Source of the DNA: Burkholderia sp. BCC0322
GTDB lineage: Bacteria > Pseudomonadota > Gammaproteobacteria > Burkholderiales > Burkholderiaceae
DNA length: 64,000 nucleotides
NCBI RefSeq assembly: GCF_902833045.1
Contig: NZ_CADFDU010000013.1
Location: 124,001 to 188,000 of the forward strand
Reading direction: 5' to 3'
Positions 53,093-64,000 of this stretch are shown in pieces (positions within the stretch are counted from its first letter, which is position 1; every line of letters starts with the position of its first letter). The notes beneath the pieces were generated by a model. It had not been told where the DNA came from. It was given only the letters and a program-made list of their open reading frames with translations, and did no database searches. The position numbers and the translations under genes are program-made.

Positions 53093-54757
53093 TCAGGCCG
53101 GTTTCTTCTTGGCCCCGCCGAGCTTGCGCGTGATGTAGTACTGCTGCGCGATCGACAGCACGTTGTTCACGACGTAGTACAGCACGAGGCCGGCCGGGAA
53201 GAAGAAGAACATCACCGAGAACGCGATCGGCATGAACTTCATCATCTTCGCCTGGACCGGGTCCGGCGGGGTCGGGTTCAGGCTCGTCTGCACGTACATC
53301 GAGACGGCCATCAGCACCGGCAGGATGAAGAACGGATCGCGCTGCGACAGGTCGTGAATCCACAGAACCCACGGCGCGCCGCGCATTTCGACCGACGCGA
53401 GCAGCACCCAGTACAGCGAGATGAACACCGGGATCTGGATCACGACCGGCAGGCAGCCGCCGAACGGATTGACCTTCTCGGTCTTGTACAGCTCCATCAG
53501 CGCGGCGTTCATCTTCTGCGGATCGCTCTTGAAGCGTTCGCGCAGCGCCTGCATGCGCGGCGTGATTTCCTTCATGCGCGCCATCGACTTGTAGCTCGCA
53601 GCCGACAGCGGGAAGAACACGGCCTTGATCAGGATCGTCAGCAGCACGATCGACCAGCCCCAGTTGCCGATGTAGCTGTGGATCTTCTCGAGCAGCCAGA
53701 ACAGCGGCTTCGCGATGATCGTCACCCAGCCGTAGTCCTTCACGAGCTCCAGGCCCGGCGCGATGCCTTCGAGCATGCGCTCTTCTTCCGGACCGGCGAA
53801 CAGGCGTGCCTGCACGTCGGCCGACTGGCCCGGCGCGATCGCGGCGACCGGCTGCTTCACGCCGACGCGGTACAGCGTCGGATCGATCTTCTCGGCGTAG
53901 ATGTCGCGCTTCACGCCCTGCTGCGGAATCCATGCCGACGCGAAGTAGTGCTGCACCATCGCGACCCAGCCGTTGTCGGCAGAGGTCACGTAGTCAGCCT
54001 TGTTCTTGTCGAGGTCGCTGAAGTTGATCTTCTGGAAGTGCTTCGCGTCCGTGTAGACCGCCGGCCCGAGGAACGTGTGCGAGAACATCGGCGTTTCGAC
54101 GGCCGTGTTGTCGCGCACCAATTCCATGTAGACCGTCGGCGTGACAGGCGCCGTGCCGACGTTGTCGATCTTGGTGTCGACGCCGATCACATAGCTGCCG
54201 CGCGTGAACGTGTAGGTCTTCACGACCTTCACGCCGCCCTTCACCGGCGATTCGAACGACAGCTTCAGCGAATTCTGGTCACCCGTCAGCGACGTCGAGC
54301 CGGGGTTCAGCTGCGTGTAGACGTCGTTGTGGTTCGGGAAATCGCCGCCGAGCAGGCCCGAGCGTGCGAGATACGTGTGGCCGGCCGTGTGGTCGAACAG
54401 CGTGATGTACAGGTCGGGCTGCTTGCCGTCGCCCTGCTTCTTCAGCGTCAGCTTCGCGAGCGTGCCGCCGCGCGTGTCGATTTCGCCGTCATACACGTCG
54501 GTCGAGAACTTCACGAGCTGCGCCTGGGCGGCCGGTGCCGTCGTCGACGGTGCGGCGCCGGCTGCGGCGGCAGGCACTTCACCTGCGGTCGTCGTCGCGC
54601 CCGTGCCCGATGCGCCGCCGGCAGCGGCCGCGGGGGCCGTCTGCGTGGCGCTCGGGAAGAACATCGACGGGCGTCCATGGGAACGCTGCCAGTTGTCGTA
54701 CAGCATGACAGCTGACATGAAGAAGATCACCCATAGGACGGTGCGTTTGATATCCAT
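53093..54757 (-). CDS. yidC: Membrane protein insertase YidC
   Basis: 554 residues from the ATG at 54757 ([20 protein letters not shown]). An N-terminal helix is followed by a large periplasmic beta domain (~residues 60-340) after an Ala-rich linker. The five-helix core is conserved: [60 protein letters not shown] and the tail [27 protein letters not shown]. It inserts proteins into the inner membrane with or without SecYEG. yidD is eight bases upstream in the same operon. Confidence 0.97.
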   Translation of the reverse strand: MDIKRTVLWVIFFMSAVMLYDNWQRSHGRPSMFFPSATQTAPAAAAGGASGTGATTTAGEVPAAAAGAAPSTTAPAAQAQLVKFSTDVYDGEIDTRGGTLAKLTLKKQGDGKQPDLYITLFDHTAGHTYLARSGLLGGDFPNHNDVYTQLNPGSTSLTGDQNSLKLSFESPVKGGVKVVKTYTFTRGSYVIGVDTKIDNVGTAPVTPTVYMELVRDNTAVETPMFSHTFLGPAVYTDAKHFQKINFSDLDKNKADYVTSADNGWVAMVQHYFASAWIPQQGVKRDIYAEKIDPTLYRVGVKQPVAAIAPGQSADVQARLFAGPEEERMLEGIAPGLELVKDYGWVTIIAKPLFWLLEKIHSYIGNWGWSIVLLTILIKAVFFPLSAASYKSMARMKEITPRMQALRERFKSDPQKMNAALMELYKTEKVNPFGGCLPVVIQIPVFISLYWVLLASVEMRGAPWVLWIHDLSQRDPFFILPVLMAVSMYVQTSLNPTPPDPVQAKMMKFMPIAFSVMFFFFPAGLVLYYVVNNVLSIAQQYYITRKLGGAKKKPA

Positions 54758-54765
54758 GCGTTGTC

Positions 54766-55032
54766 TCAGAGTCGATGGGACCGCGCGTCGGCTTCGCCGC
54801 GAGCGCGAGTGTCGGAGTTGGGCGGCGGGACGAGGTCGATGCCGCCCGCGGAAAACGGATGGCATCGGCACACGCGCCTGACGGCGAGATACGTGCCGCG
54901 CGCGGCGCCATGATACTGGATTGCCTCGCGCGCGTAATCCGAACAGGAAGGATAAAAACGGCAACGGTTGCCGAGCATCGGGCTCACGGCAACCTTGTAG
55001 AAGCGCAGCAACGCGATCAAGACCGTTTCCAT
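54766..55032 (-). CDS. yidD: Membrane protein insertion efficiency factor YidD
   Basis: 88 residues. The family core [38 protein letters not shown] contains the three conserved Cys region; the C-terminal tail is variable. It assists insertion by YidC. It is part of the leftward rpmH-rnpA-yidD-yidC block. Confidence 0.96.
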   Translation of the reverse strand: METVLIALLRFYKVAVSPMLGNRCRFYPSCSDYAREAIQYHGAARGTYLAVRRVCRCHPFSAGGIDLVPPPNSDTRARGEADARSHRL

Positions 55033-55107
55033 ACCTTGGGCGGCGCCGTTCAGCGCCGCGTCAAAACCGGCCGGGCAGGCGCGAACGCCGCACCGGGCAC
55101 GGATGCG

Positions 55108-55569
55108 TCACTCGGACGCGGGCTTCGACGCACGGCGGGCGATTTCCCGGACTGCCCTGTCGAGCAGCTCGCGGATCTCGGCCGCGCACATCGCCGCGAG
55201 CGGGGCGGAAGCCGCGCTCGGCAGCGCTTTCTTGTCGAAGCGCGTGTGCTGCCGCAGCAGCAGGTCGTAACCGGCGAATTCGGCCCGGCGCAAGCGAAAC
55301 GCGTCGCGCGCCAGCCGCTTCACGAGATTACGCGTGACTGCACGCGGCGCATACTTCTTGCCGACGACGAGCCCCAGACGCGCGGGCTGACCGGTCGGCT
55401 TGCCGTAAATCACGAAGTGCGCGGAGCGCCGCCAGGGACGCAAACGAAAAACGGATGAAAATTCATCCGTTTTCAGAAGTCGCGCAGATTTCGGGAAGGC
55501 GGCTTTCGTCTGCGACGGATTCGCACCCGGCTCGACGGCACCTTCCGCAGGACTGCGGACGGCGGACAC
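55108..55569 (-). CDS. rnpA: Ribonuclease P protein component
   Basis: 153 residues from a GTG at 55569. An earlier TTG at 55578 lies only six bases after the rpmH stop and directly against the AGG site. RNase P protein binds the catalytic RNA for tRNA 5' maturation. The RNR motif is [17 protein letters not shown], with [21 protein letters not shown] at the N-terminus. It is longer than E. coli RnpA owing to N- and C-terminal extensions. It follows rpmH with minimal spacing. Confidence 0.93.
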   Translation of the reverse strand: MSAVRSPAEGAVEPGANPSQTKAAFPKSARLLKTDEFSSVFRLRPWRRSAHFVIYGKPTGQPARLGLVVGKKYAPRAVTRNLVKRLARDAFRLRRAEFAGYDLLLRQHTRFDKKALPSAASAPLAAMCAAEIRELLDRAVREIARRASKPASE

Positions 55570-55584
55570 AGCGCGCAACCTGCC

Positions 55585-55719
55585 TTAGATGGCGAGGCGC
55601 TTGCGGCCCTTCGCGCGGCGAGCGTTGATGACCTTGCGGCCACCTGCCGTCTTCATGCGGACACGGAAGCCATGGGTGCGCTTGCGGCGCGTCACGGACG
55701 GTTGGTAAGTACGTTTCAT
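55585..55719 (-). CDS. rpmH: 50S ribosomal protein L34
   Basis: 44 residues, universally conserved: [20 protein letters not shown] and the rest with [16 protein letters not shown]. It is the first gene of the leftward rpmH-rnpA-yidD-yidC operon, with a good promoter upstream. Confidence 0.98.
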
Positions 55720-55834
55720 GATGTTCTCACTTGTTCGAGAATGTCGAAATTCAGGGGACCGCGTGCCCTTAACCGGAGGCATTCGGGCGAACGCAATCGC
55801 CGGGAATACAGGATTGGTTTTCGCGGAACCCGCT

Positions 55835-55863
55835 ATTTAAACCGTTTTTCTCTTGACGGTCAA
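55835..55863 (-). promoter_or_regulatory. rpmH promoter
   Basis: TTGACC and TTAAAT on the minus strand with a 17-base spacer; the start is near 55828, about 110 bases before rpmH. Confidence 0.65.
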
Positions 55864-55929
55864 TACTTTACGAGTCAAGCGCCTGTGCCGGCCCGCGCCG
55901 ATCCGGCCCCGCGACCCACCAACCCAGCC

Positions 55930-55969
55930 TGTGGATAAGTCCCGCTGTGGCTGCGTTTGGCGGTAGAAT
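55930..55969 (+). promoter_or_regulatory. Origin region: DnaA box and dnaA promoter
   Basis: The 421-base rpmH-dnaA gap contains one perfect DnaA box (TGTGGATAA, 55930-55938, minus orientation) and a -10-like TAGAAT (55964-55969) just after. The box at the -35 position suggests DnaA autoregulation. Further consensus boxes were not found in this gap, so either degenerate boxes or a second site complete oriC. Confidence 0.6.
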
Positions 55970-56140
55970 CTCGCCTTATCTCCAAGAATCCCGCACGCCG
56001 CTTCGGCTCCCGCCTGCCTCTGCACGACTGTGACGCAGGCGTCCGAGGCGCGCTCGCACGACCGCTTCGGGCCTTGTCGCGCCATCGCGACAAGGGCGCC
56101 GGCGAGCCGCGCTGTGCATGCAAAAAACGACAGCTACTTG

Positions 56141-57718
56141 ATGAACGATTTCTGGCAACACTGTTCCGCACTGCTGGAGCGCGAGCTGACGCCCCAGCAG
56201 TACGTGACGTGGATCAAACCCTTGGCCCCGGTGGCCTTCGATGCGTCGGCGAACACGCTGTCCATCGCCGCGCCGAACCGCTTCAAGCTGGACTGGGTCA
56301 AGAGCCAGTTTTCGGGCCGGATCTCCGATCTGGCCCGGGATTTCTGGAACGCGCCGATCGAAGTCCAGTTCGTCCTCGATCCGAAGGCCGGCATGCGCAG
56401 CGCCGCGACAGGCGCCACGTCGGCTGCCGCCCCGCGCGCGCCGCTGCAACCGGGCGGCCCGGCCGCCGCGGTGGCTGCGATCGCCGCGAACCTGAGCGCG
56501 AATGCCGCCGCTGCACCCGCCGCGCCGGCCGACGTGCCGATGACGCCGCCTGCCGCCGCCGCGCACCACCTGAACGCCGACGACGCCGACATCGACCTGC
56601 CGAGCCTGCCCGCGCACGAGGCGGCCGCCGGCCGCCGCACGTGGCGCCCGGGCCCCGGTGCGGCCCCCGCCAACGGCGAAGCCGATTCGATGTACGAGCG
56701 CTCGAAGCTGAACCCCGTGCTCACGTTCGACAACTTCGTGACCGGCAAGGCGAACCAGTTGGCGCGCGCCGCCGCGATCCAGGTCGCGGACAACCCCGGC
56801 ATCTCGTACAACCCGTTGTTCCTGTACGGCGGCGTCGGCCTCGGCAAGACCCACCTGATCCACGCGATCGGCAACCAGCTGCTGCTCGACAAGGCCGGCG
56901 CGCGGATCCGCTACATCCACGCCGAGCAATACGTGTCCGACGTGGTGAAGGCATACCAGCGCAAGGCGTTCGACGACTTCAAGCGCTACTACCACTCGCT
57001 CGACCTGCTGCTGATCGACGATATCCAGTTCTTCTCCGGCAAGTCGCGCACGCAAGAGGAATTCTTCTACGCGTTCGAGGCGCTGGTCGCGAACAAGGCG
57101 CAGGTGATCATCACCAGCGACACGTATCCGAAGGAAATCTCGGGCATCGACGATCGCCTGATCTCGCGCTTCGACTCGGGCCTCACCGTCGCGATCGAGC
57201 CGCCCGAGCTGGAAATGCGCGTCGCGATCCTGATGCGCAAGGCGCAGTCGGAAGGCGTGAACCTGTCGGAGGACGTCGCGTTCTTCGTCGCGAAGCACCT
57301 GCGCTCGAACGTGCGCGAGCTCGAGGGCGCGCTGCGCAAGATCCTCGCGTATTCGAAGTTCCACGGCCGCGAGATCTCGATCGAGCTGACCAAGGAAGCG
57401 CTGAAGGATCTGCTGACCGTGCAGAACCGGCAGATTTCGGTCGAGAACATCCAGAAGACCGTCGCCGACTTCTACAACATCAAGGTCGCCGACATGTATT
57501 CGAAGAAGCGTCCCGCGAACATCGCGCGGCCGCGGCAGATCGCGATGTACCTGGCGAAGGAACTCACGCAGAAGAGCCTGCCGGAAATCGGCGAGCTGTT
57601 CGGCGGGCGCGATCACACCACCGTGCTGCACGCCGTGCGCAAGATCGCCGACGAGCGCAGCAAGGACGCGCAGCTCAACCACGAGCTGCACGTGCTGGAA
57701 CAGACGCTGAAGGGCTGA
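56141..57718 (+). CDS. dnaA: Chromosomal replication initiator DnaA
   Basis: 525 residues from the ATG at 56141 ([20 protein letters not shown]). Domain I (~1-85), then an unusually long Ala/Pro-rich domain II linker (~85-190), then the AAA+ domain with Walker [17 protein letters not shown] (~residues 231-246) and Walker [21 protein letters not shown], and the C-terminal [38 protein letters not shown] in pattern, which reads DnaA boxes. The upstream ORF extension is not family-like. Located at the origin, followed by dnaN. Confidence 0.98.
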   Translation: MNDFWQHCSALLERELTPQQYVTWIKPLAPVAFDASANTLSIAAPNRFKLDWVKSQFSGRISDLARDFWNAPIEVQFVLDPKAGMRSAATGATSAAAPRAPLQPGGPAAAVAAIAANLSANAAAAPAAPADVPMTPPAAAAHHLNADDADIDLPSLPAHEAAAGRRTWRPGPGAAPANGEADSMYERSKLNPVLTFDNFVTGKANQLARAAAIQVADNPGISYNPLFLYGGVGLGKTHLIHAIGNQLLLDKAGARIRYIHAEQYVSDVVKAYQRKAFDDFKRYYHSLDLLLIDDIQFFSGKSRTQEEFFYAFEALVANKAQVIITSDTYPKEISGIDDRLISRFDSGLTVAIEPPELEMRVAILMRKAQSEGVNLSEDVAFFVAKHLRSNVRELEGALRKILAYSKFHGREISIELTKEALKDLLTVQNRQISVENIQKTVADFYNIKVADMYSKKRPANIARPRQIAMYLAKELTQKSLPEIGELFGGRDHTTVLHAVRKIADERSKDAQLNHELHVLEQTLKG

Positions 57719-57747
57719 GCGCGCGGGCGCGCTTGATAATTCCGCCT

Positions 57748-57778
57748 CCGCCCCAATTTAAGGGGGGCGGTTCGGTTT
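57748..57778 (+). terminator. Weak terminator-like hairpin between dnaA and dnaN
   Basis: CCGCCCC / GGGGCGG with a nine-base loop, followed by TTCGGTTTTG. It may partly separate dnaN expression from dnaA. Confidence 0.5.
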
Positions 57779-57887
57779 TGAGGCACAATACTGGTTTGAC
57801 CGCTCCGGCGGTGGCGGGCCAAGAGCCCGGCCGGCGGGGCGCTGCGTGGCTGCTGCGCTGCAGGCCGTTACTCAACGAAGGAACTCT

Positions 57888-61660
<3,773 letters not shown>

Positions 61661-61671
61661 GGCTGTAGGTT

Positions 61672-61731
61672 GTCAGAGATAGTGAAAAACGTGTCACTGA
61701 GATGAAAAAAAATTCTCAGAGATCGTGAAAA
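61672..61731 (+). repeat. Three imperfect ~17-bp repeats, spaced ~21 bp
   Basis: Copies: GTCAGAGATAGTGAAAA (61672), GTCACTGAGATGAAAAA (61693), CTCAGAGATCGTGAAAA (61715). The first and third agree at 15 of 17 positions; the second matches with one shift. They resemble tandem transposase-binding sites. Confidence 0.7.
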
Positions 61732-61746
61732 TTTGGCCATTTTTGT

Positions 61747-61754
61747 AGCCCGGT
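61747..61754 (+). repeat. Target-site duplication, left copy (IS256 element)
   Basis: AGCCCGGT, identical to 63129-63136. An 8-bp duplication is standard for IS256-family insertion. Confidence 0.85.
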
Positions 61755-61779
61755 GAACCTGTCCGCATTTTTGTGGGCG
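61755..61779 (+). repeat. IS256 left terminal inverted repeat
   Basis: 25 bases ending in TTTTTGTGGGCG; pairs with the right repeat at 63104-63128 with six mismatches. Confidence 0.85.
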
Positions 61780-61797
61780 AAGCGGTTGAACAAGGTG

Positions 61798-63078
61798 TTA
61801 TCCGCGCGCCTGCATAAAACGCTCACCGAACAGGATAGCAAACTGGTTCATCGCTGATTTCCAGTCGAAGGTCGCGCGCACGTTCTTGGCCAGCACGTTG
61901 CGCAGCGCGAGCCAGAGCAGCTTGATGGCAGCCTCGTCATTCGGGAAGTGACCGCGGGTCTTGATGATCTTGCGCAACTGCATGTTTAGACTTTCTATGG
62001 CGTTCGTCGTGTACACAACCCGTCGAATCTCCGGCGGAAACACGAAGAACGGTATGACGTGCTCCCAGGCGCGCTGCCACGATTGCACGATGGTCGGGTA
62101 TTTCTCGCCCCAGGGGCCGTCAGCGAAGTCTTGCAGCGCCTGTCTTGCCGCGTCTTCGCTGACGGCCGCGTAGATCGGGCGCAGTGCCTGCGCAACGGCC
62201 TTGCGGTCCTTCCAGCCGGCATATTCGAGGCTGTTGCGGATCAGATGCACGATGCAGGTCTGGACGGTCGTCCTGGGATAGGCCGCGCCGATCGCCTCGG
62301 TCAGCCCCTTCAGGCCATCGACCACGGCGATCAGGATGTCCTGACAGCCGCGCGTCTTGAGCTCGTTGAACACCTTGAGCCAGAACTTGGCGCCCTCGGT
62401 CTGCTCGATCCATAGTCCCAGCACGTCGCGCTGGCCGTCAGCCTGGATACCCAGCGCGAGATACACCGCCTTGTTGCTGACCACGCCGTCGTCGCGGATC
62501 TTGACCCGCAACGCGTCGAAGAACACGACCGGATACATCGCCTCGAGCGGGCGGTTCTGCCAGGTCAGCGCGTCGGCCATCACCTCGTCGGTGACCGAGC
62601 TGATGAAATCGGGCGAGACCTCGGTGCCGTAGTGCTCGGCCAGAAACGCCTGAATCTCGCGCACGCTCATGCCGCGCGCGTACATCGCGATGATGCGCTC
62701 GTCAAAGCCGGTGAAGCGGCGTTCGTGCTTGGGGATCAGGATCGGCTCGAAGCTGCCGTCGCGGTCGCGGGGCACTTCGACCCGGACCGGGCCTCGATCG
62801 GTGATGACTGTCTTGCCGCTGGCGCCGTTACGCTCGTTGGCTTGCCCGGCCGGCTTGGGCTGGCCCGGCGAGTAGCCCAGATGCAGATTCATCTCGGCGC
62901 CCATCGCGCGTTCGATGAGCGCCTTGTTGAACGCCAGCATCAAGTCCTGCACCTCGGCGGGCGACATCGGCCCCTTGACCAACTGGTCCAGCAATTCCTT
63001 GGGCAGTTCAGGCAGCGGCCCGCGGGCCGCTGCCTGTGAGGCTACCGTTCGTCTTTTCTGCTTCATCGGCATATCCAT
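61798..63078 (-). CDS. IS256-family (mutator-type) transposase
   Basis: 426 residues from the ATG at 63078, supported by an AGAGG site eight bases upstream. It is a full-length DDE transposase: PVVFFDALRVKIRDDG (first D), DILIAVVDGLKGLTEAIGAAYP (second D), CIVHLIRNS, and the late Glu in VYTTNAIESLNMQLRK. The frame is uninterrupted. It catalyses transposition of the element it lies in. Codon usage is near that of the host, suggesting long residence in high-GC genomes. Confidence 0.96.
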   Translation of the reverse strand: MDMPMKQKRRTVASQAAARGPLPELPKELLDQLVKGPMSPAEVQDLMLAFNKALIERAMGAEMNLHLGYSPGQPKPAGQANERNGASGKTVITDRGPVRVEVPRDRDGSFEPILIPKHERRFTGFDERIIAMYARGMSVREIQAFLAEHYGTEVSPDFISSVTDEVMADALTWQNRPLEAMYPVVFFDALRVKIRDDGVVSNKAVYLALGIQADGQRDVLGLWIEQTEGAKFWLKVFNELKTRGCQDILIAVVDGLKGLTEAIGAAYPRTTVQTCIVHLIRNSLEYAGWKDRKAVAQALRPIYAAVSEDAARQALQDFADGPWGEKYPTIVQSWQRAWEHVIPFFVFPPEIRRVVYTTNAIESLNMQLRKIIKTRGHFPNDEAAIKLLWLALRNVLAKNVRATFDWKSAMNQFAILFGERFMQARG

Positions 63079-63103
63079 GATTTTTACCTCTTATGATATG
63101 CCC

Positions 63104-63128
63104 CGCCCACGAAATCACGGATAGGTCC
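63104..63128 (-). repeat. IS256 right terminal inverted repeat
   Basis: The partner of 61755-61779. The transposase promoter probably overlaps it. Confidence 0.85.
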
Positions 63129-63136
63129 AGCCCGGT
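63129..63136 (+). repeat. Target-site duplication, right copy
   Basis: AGCCCGGT, identical to 61747-61754. Confidence 0.85.
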
Positions 63137-63167
63137 CGACTACCCATGTCTTCCGGGCTATTTTATT
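63129..63167 (+). terminator. Hairpin reconstituted at the IS right junction
   Basis: AGCCCGG (63129-63135) pairs with CCGGGCT (63153-63159), followed by ATTTTATTC. The first arm is the duplicated target, so the hairpin existed before the IS insertion. Confidence 0.55.
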
Positions 63168-63195
63168 CTACGGCGCCCCCGAGCTGGCAACGTTA

Positions 63196-63213
63196 ATGCA
63201 ATAAATATTGCAT
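63196..63213. promoter_or_regulatory. Palindrome upstream of the TnsA-like gene
   Basis: ATGCAATA-AA-TATTGCAT: 8-bp perfect arms, then ATTGCAC. It is AT-rich and a likely operator of the transposition operon. The rest of the gap to 63613 is AT-rich without a gene; a small hairpin AGGGC-TTAATAC-GCCCT lies at 63573-63589, 25 bases before the start. Confidence 0.5.
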
Positions 63214-63613
63214 ATTGCACTAGTGAAAATAATCAGCGCACCAATAATCTCAAGGCATTGCATATATCACCCAGCAAGAGCAATTCTCGGCACAAAAATA
63301 CTGCAATAATCATTGACCGCGCGCCGACAATCAATAAAATAACGTCTTCGCTGGAAAAAGATGCTAATTTTAAGCAGGACTGTGCTTGCCGATTGATTTT
63401 GCAGTGATCCAAAAACTGGAGGACAGAATGTAAAAACGGAGCAAACCCCCTATTGGAAGCTTGCCCCGCTGGTGGGAGCTGGCGCTACCCGATCTGGACA
63501 ATCGAAGTATCGTCAATCCCCCGCCTGCGGTCAAGTTTTTGCGCCCAATTTTTTCTGATCTCGCAAGTCGAGAGGGCTTAATACGCCCTTTTAATTTGCG
63601 ATCGGAGCGAATC

Positions 63614-64000
63614 ATGCAAAACAAACCGCATGCCGCTATCAGTTCGATGGCTAGGCAGGGGATTCATCATACTCCTGCACGACACGTGGTACGGCCGACC
63701 GGTGGGAATTTCCGTGGCTGGTTCCCTTCCTTAAAGTCAGGCAGATCAGTGGCGTTCGAGTCATTGATTGAGCGTGACGCTTTGCTTCTCTTCGAGTTCT
63801 CTCGCGGCATCGTCAGCTATCGAGAGCAACCTTACTCGATCTATTACTCGTTCAACGGTCGGTCGCGGAGATACACCCCGGACTTTGAACTCACTCTCGC
63901 CAGCGGCGCAGTGCTACTCATTGAGGTCAAACCAGAAGAACGAGCGCGCGCACCAGACGAAGACAAACGGCTTCGCCGAATCACCGACCATTTCGCTGAG
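63614..64000 (+). CDS. TnsA-like heteromeric transposase endonuclease (partial)
   Basis: The frame runs from the ATG at 63614 (GGAG six bases upstream) to the window edge, 129 residues seen. The restriction-endonuclease fold of TnsA is recognisable: FESLIERDALLLFEFSRGIV (acidic residue E49 or E53), SYREQPYSIYYSFNGRSRRY, TPDF (D90), and LLIEVKPEE (E104-X-K106). This is the PD-(D/E)XK triad. TnsA cuts the 5' ends of the transposon together with TnsB, giving cut-and-paste movement. The C-terminal TnsC-binding part is beyond the window. Codon use is less GC-biased than the host. Confidence 0.85.
   Translation, partial: MQNKPHAAISSMARQGIHHTPARHVVRPTGGNFRGWFPSLKSGRSVAFESLIERDALLLFEFSRGIVSYREQPYSIYYSFNGRSRRYTPDFELTLASGAVLLIEVKPEERARAPDEDKRLRRITDHFAE

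Larger units (their letters stand above)
61755..63128 (-). mobile_element. IS256-family insertion sequence, complete (1374 bp)
   Basis: Ends: left GAACCTGTCCGCATTTTTGT (61755-), right (reverse strand) GGACCTATCCGTGATTTCGT (to 63128). The 25-bp inverted repeats agree at 19 of 25 positions. One transposase gene fills the element. An 8-bp direct repeat flanks both sides. It looks intact and recent, and sits inside the Tn7-like end. Confidence 0.92.
61671..64000 (+). mobile_element. Tn7-like transposon end (partial, runs off window)
   Basis: The DNA turns AT-richer 11 bases after gyrB. It starts with a TGT tip (TGTCAGAGATAGTGAAAAAC, 61671-61690) and three repeats spaced ~21 bases, the pattern of TnsB-binding ends. 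The first gene inward (63614-64000) encodes a TnsA-like endonuclease reading away from gyrB, as tnsA reads away from glmS in Tn7. Subtracting the IS256 insertion, the end-to-gene distance is ~0.56 kb. The other end and tnsB/C/D lie beyond the window, so the element is inferred and incomplete here. Confidence 0.7.

Noticed and set aside
55720-56140. parS (ParB-binding) sites near the origin
   Set aside because: No TGTTNCACGTGAAACA-like sequence was found; the few CACGTG occurrences lie in coding sequence and lack the flanks.
63093-63407. 104-codon plus-strand frame spanning the IS right end
   Set aside because: It begins inside the IS terminal region, crosses the target duplication, and the product is low-complexity with no similarity or ribosome site.
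63370-63624. 84-codon minus-strand frame before the TnsA-like gene
   Set aside because: It overlaps the ribosome site and start of the TnsA gene; no domain or ribosome site of its own.

Overview
The window is high-GC, gene-dense chromosomal DNA from a Burkholderia of the cepacia-complex type. It carries the replication-origin neighbourhood of the main chromosome: mnmE, yidC, yidD, rnpA and rpmH read leftward, and dnaA, dnaN and gyrB read rightward. The genus call rests on the overall protein sequences and on typical neighbours: the queD-queE-queC cluster, a QueE with the CX14CX2C cluster motif known from B. multivorans, and a Tat-exported phosphocholine-type phospholipase C. No database search was possible, so species is not assigned.

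Layout. (1) 1-1742: end of the elongasome genes mrdA (PBP2) and rodA, closed by a strong terminator. (2) 1788-5566: a leftward Sel1-repeat protein and HpcH-type aldolase pair, then the preQ0 genes queD, queE and queC. (3) 5925-14579: tRNA-Phe, then a long leftward array running def, fmt, lysE-type exporter, htpX, rsmB, DUF4390, ntrY and an NtrX-like regulator without the AAA+ domain. dprA, a thioredoxin-like gene and topB diverge rightward from def. (4) 19455-26321: LysR and dehydrogenase, patatin, thioesterase, tRNA-Lys, a DUF3592 protein, and a CGNR regulator divergent from an alpha/beta hydrolase. (5) 26359-28591: a polar amino-acid (cystine-like) ABC importer. (6) 28771-37791: a phosphorus-scavenging block with phosphonoacetaldehyde dehydrogenase, phosphonoacetate hydrolase, a decayed 3' fragment of the aminoethylphosphonate transaminase gene phnW, an FAD oxidoreductase, GntR and LysR regulators, and a phospholipase C. 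(7) 37887-49957: lactate permease, gshA, alkA-ada, a candidate small RNA with two anti-Shine-Dalgarno motifs, and several small genes. (8) 50002-61660: the origin region.

The right edge (61671-64000) is the most unusual part. Directly downstream of gyrB the DNA changes character. A TGT-tipped end with three imperfect repeats spaced about 21 bp looks like the TnsB-binding end of a Tn7-like transposon. About 0.56 kb inward, after subtracting an inserted IS256-family element, starts a TnsA-like endonuclease gene that runs off the window. The IS256 element is complete: 25-bp imperfect inverted repeats, an intact transposase and an 8-bp target duplication. The arrangement (transposon end next to the 3' end of an essential gene, tnsA reading away from it) matches the logic of Tn7 at glmS, here at gyrB. 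The last 0.85 kb of gyrB also changes codon style.

Functionally, most of the window is housekeeping: cell-wall elongation, tRNA and ribosome maturation, replication, topoisomerases and membrane insertion. The accessory content is the phosphonate/phospholipid block and the transposon at the right end.
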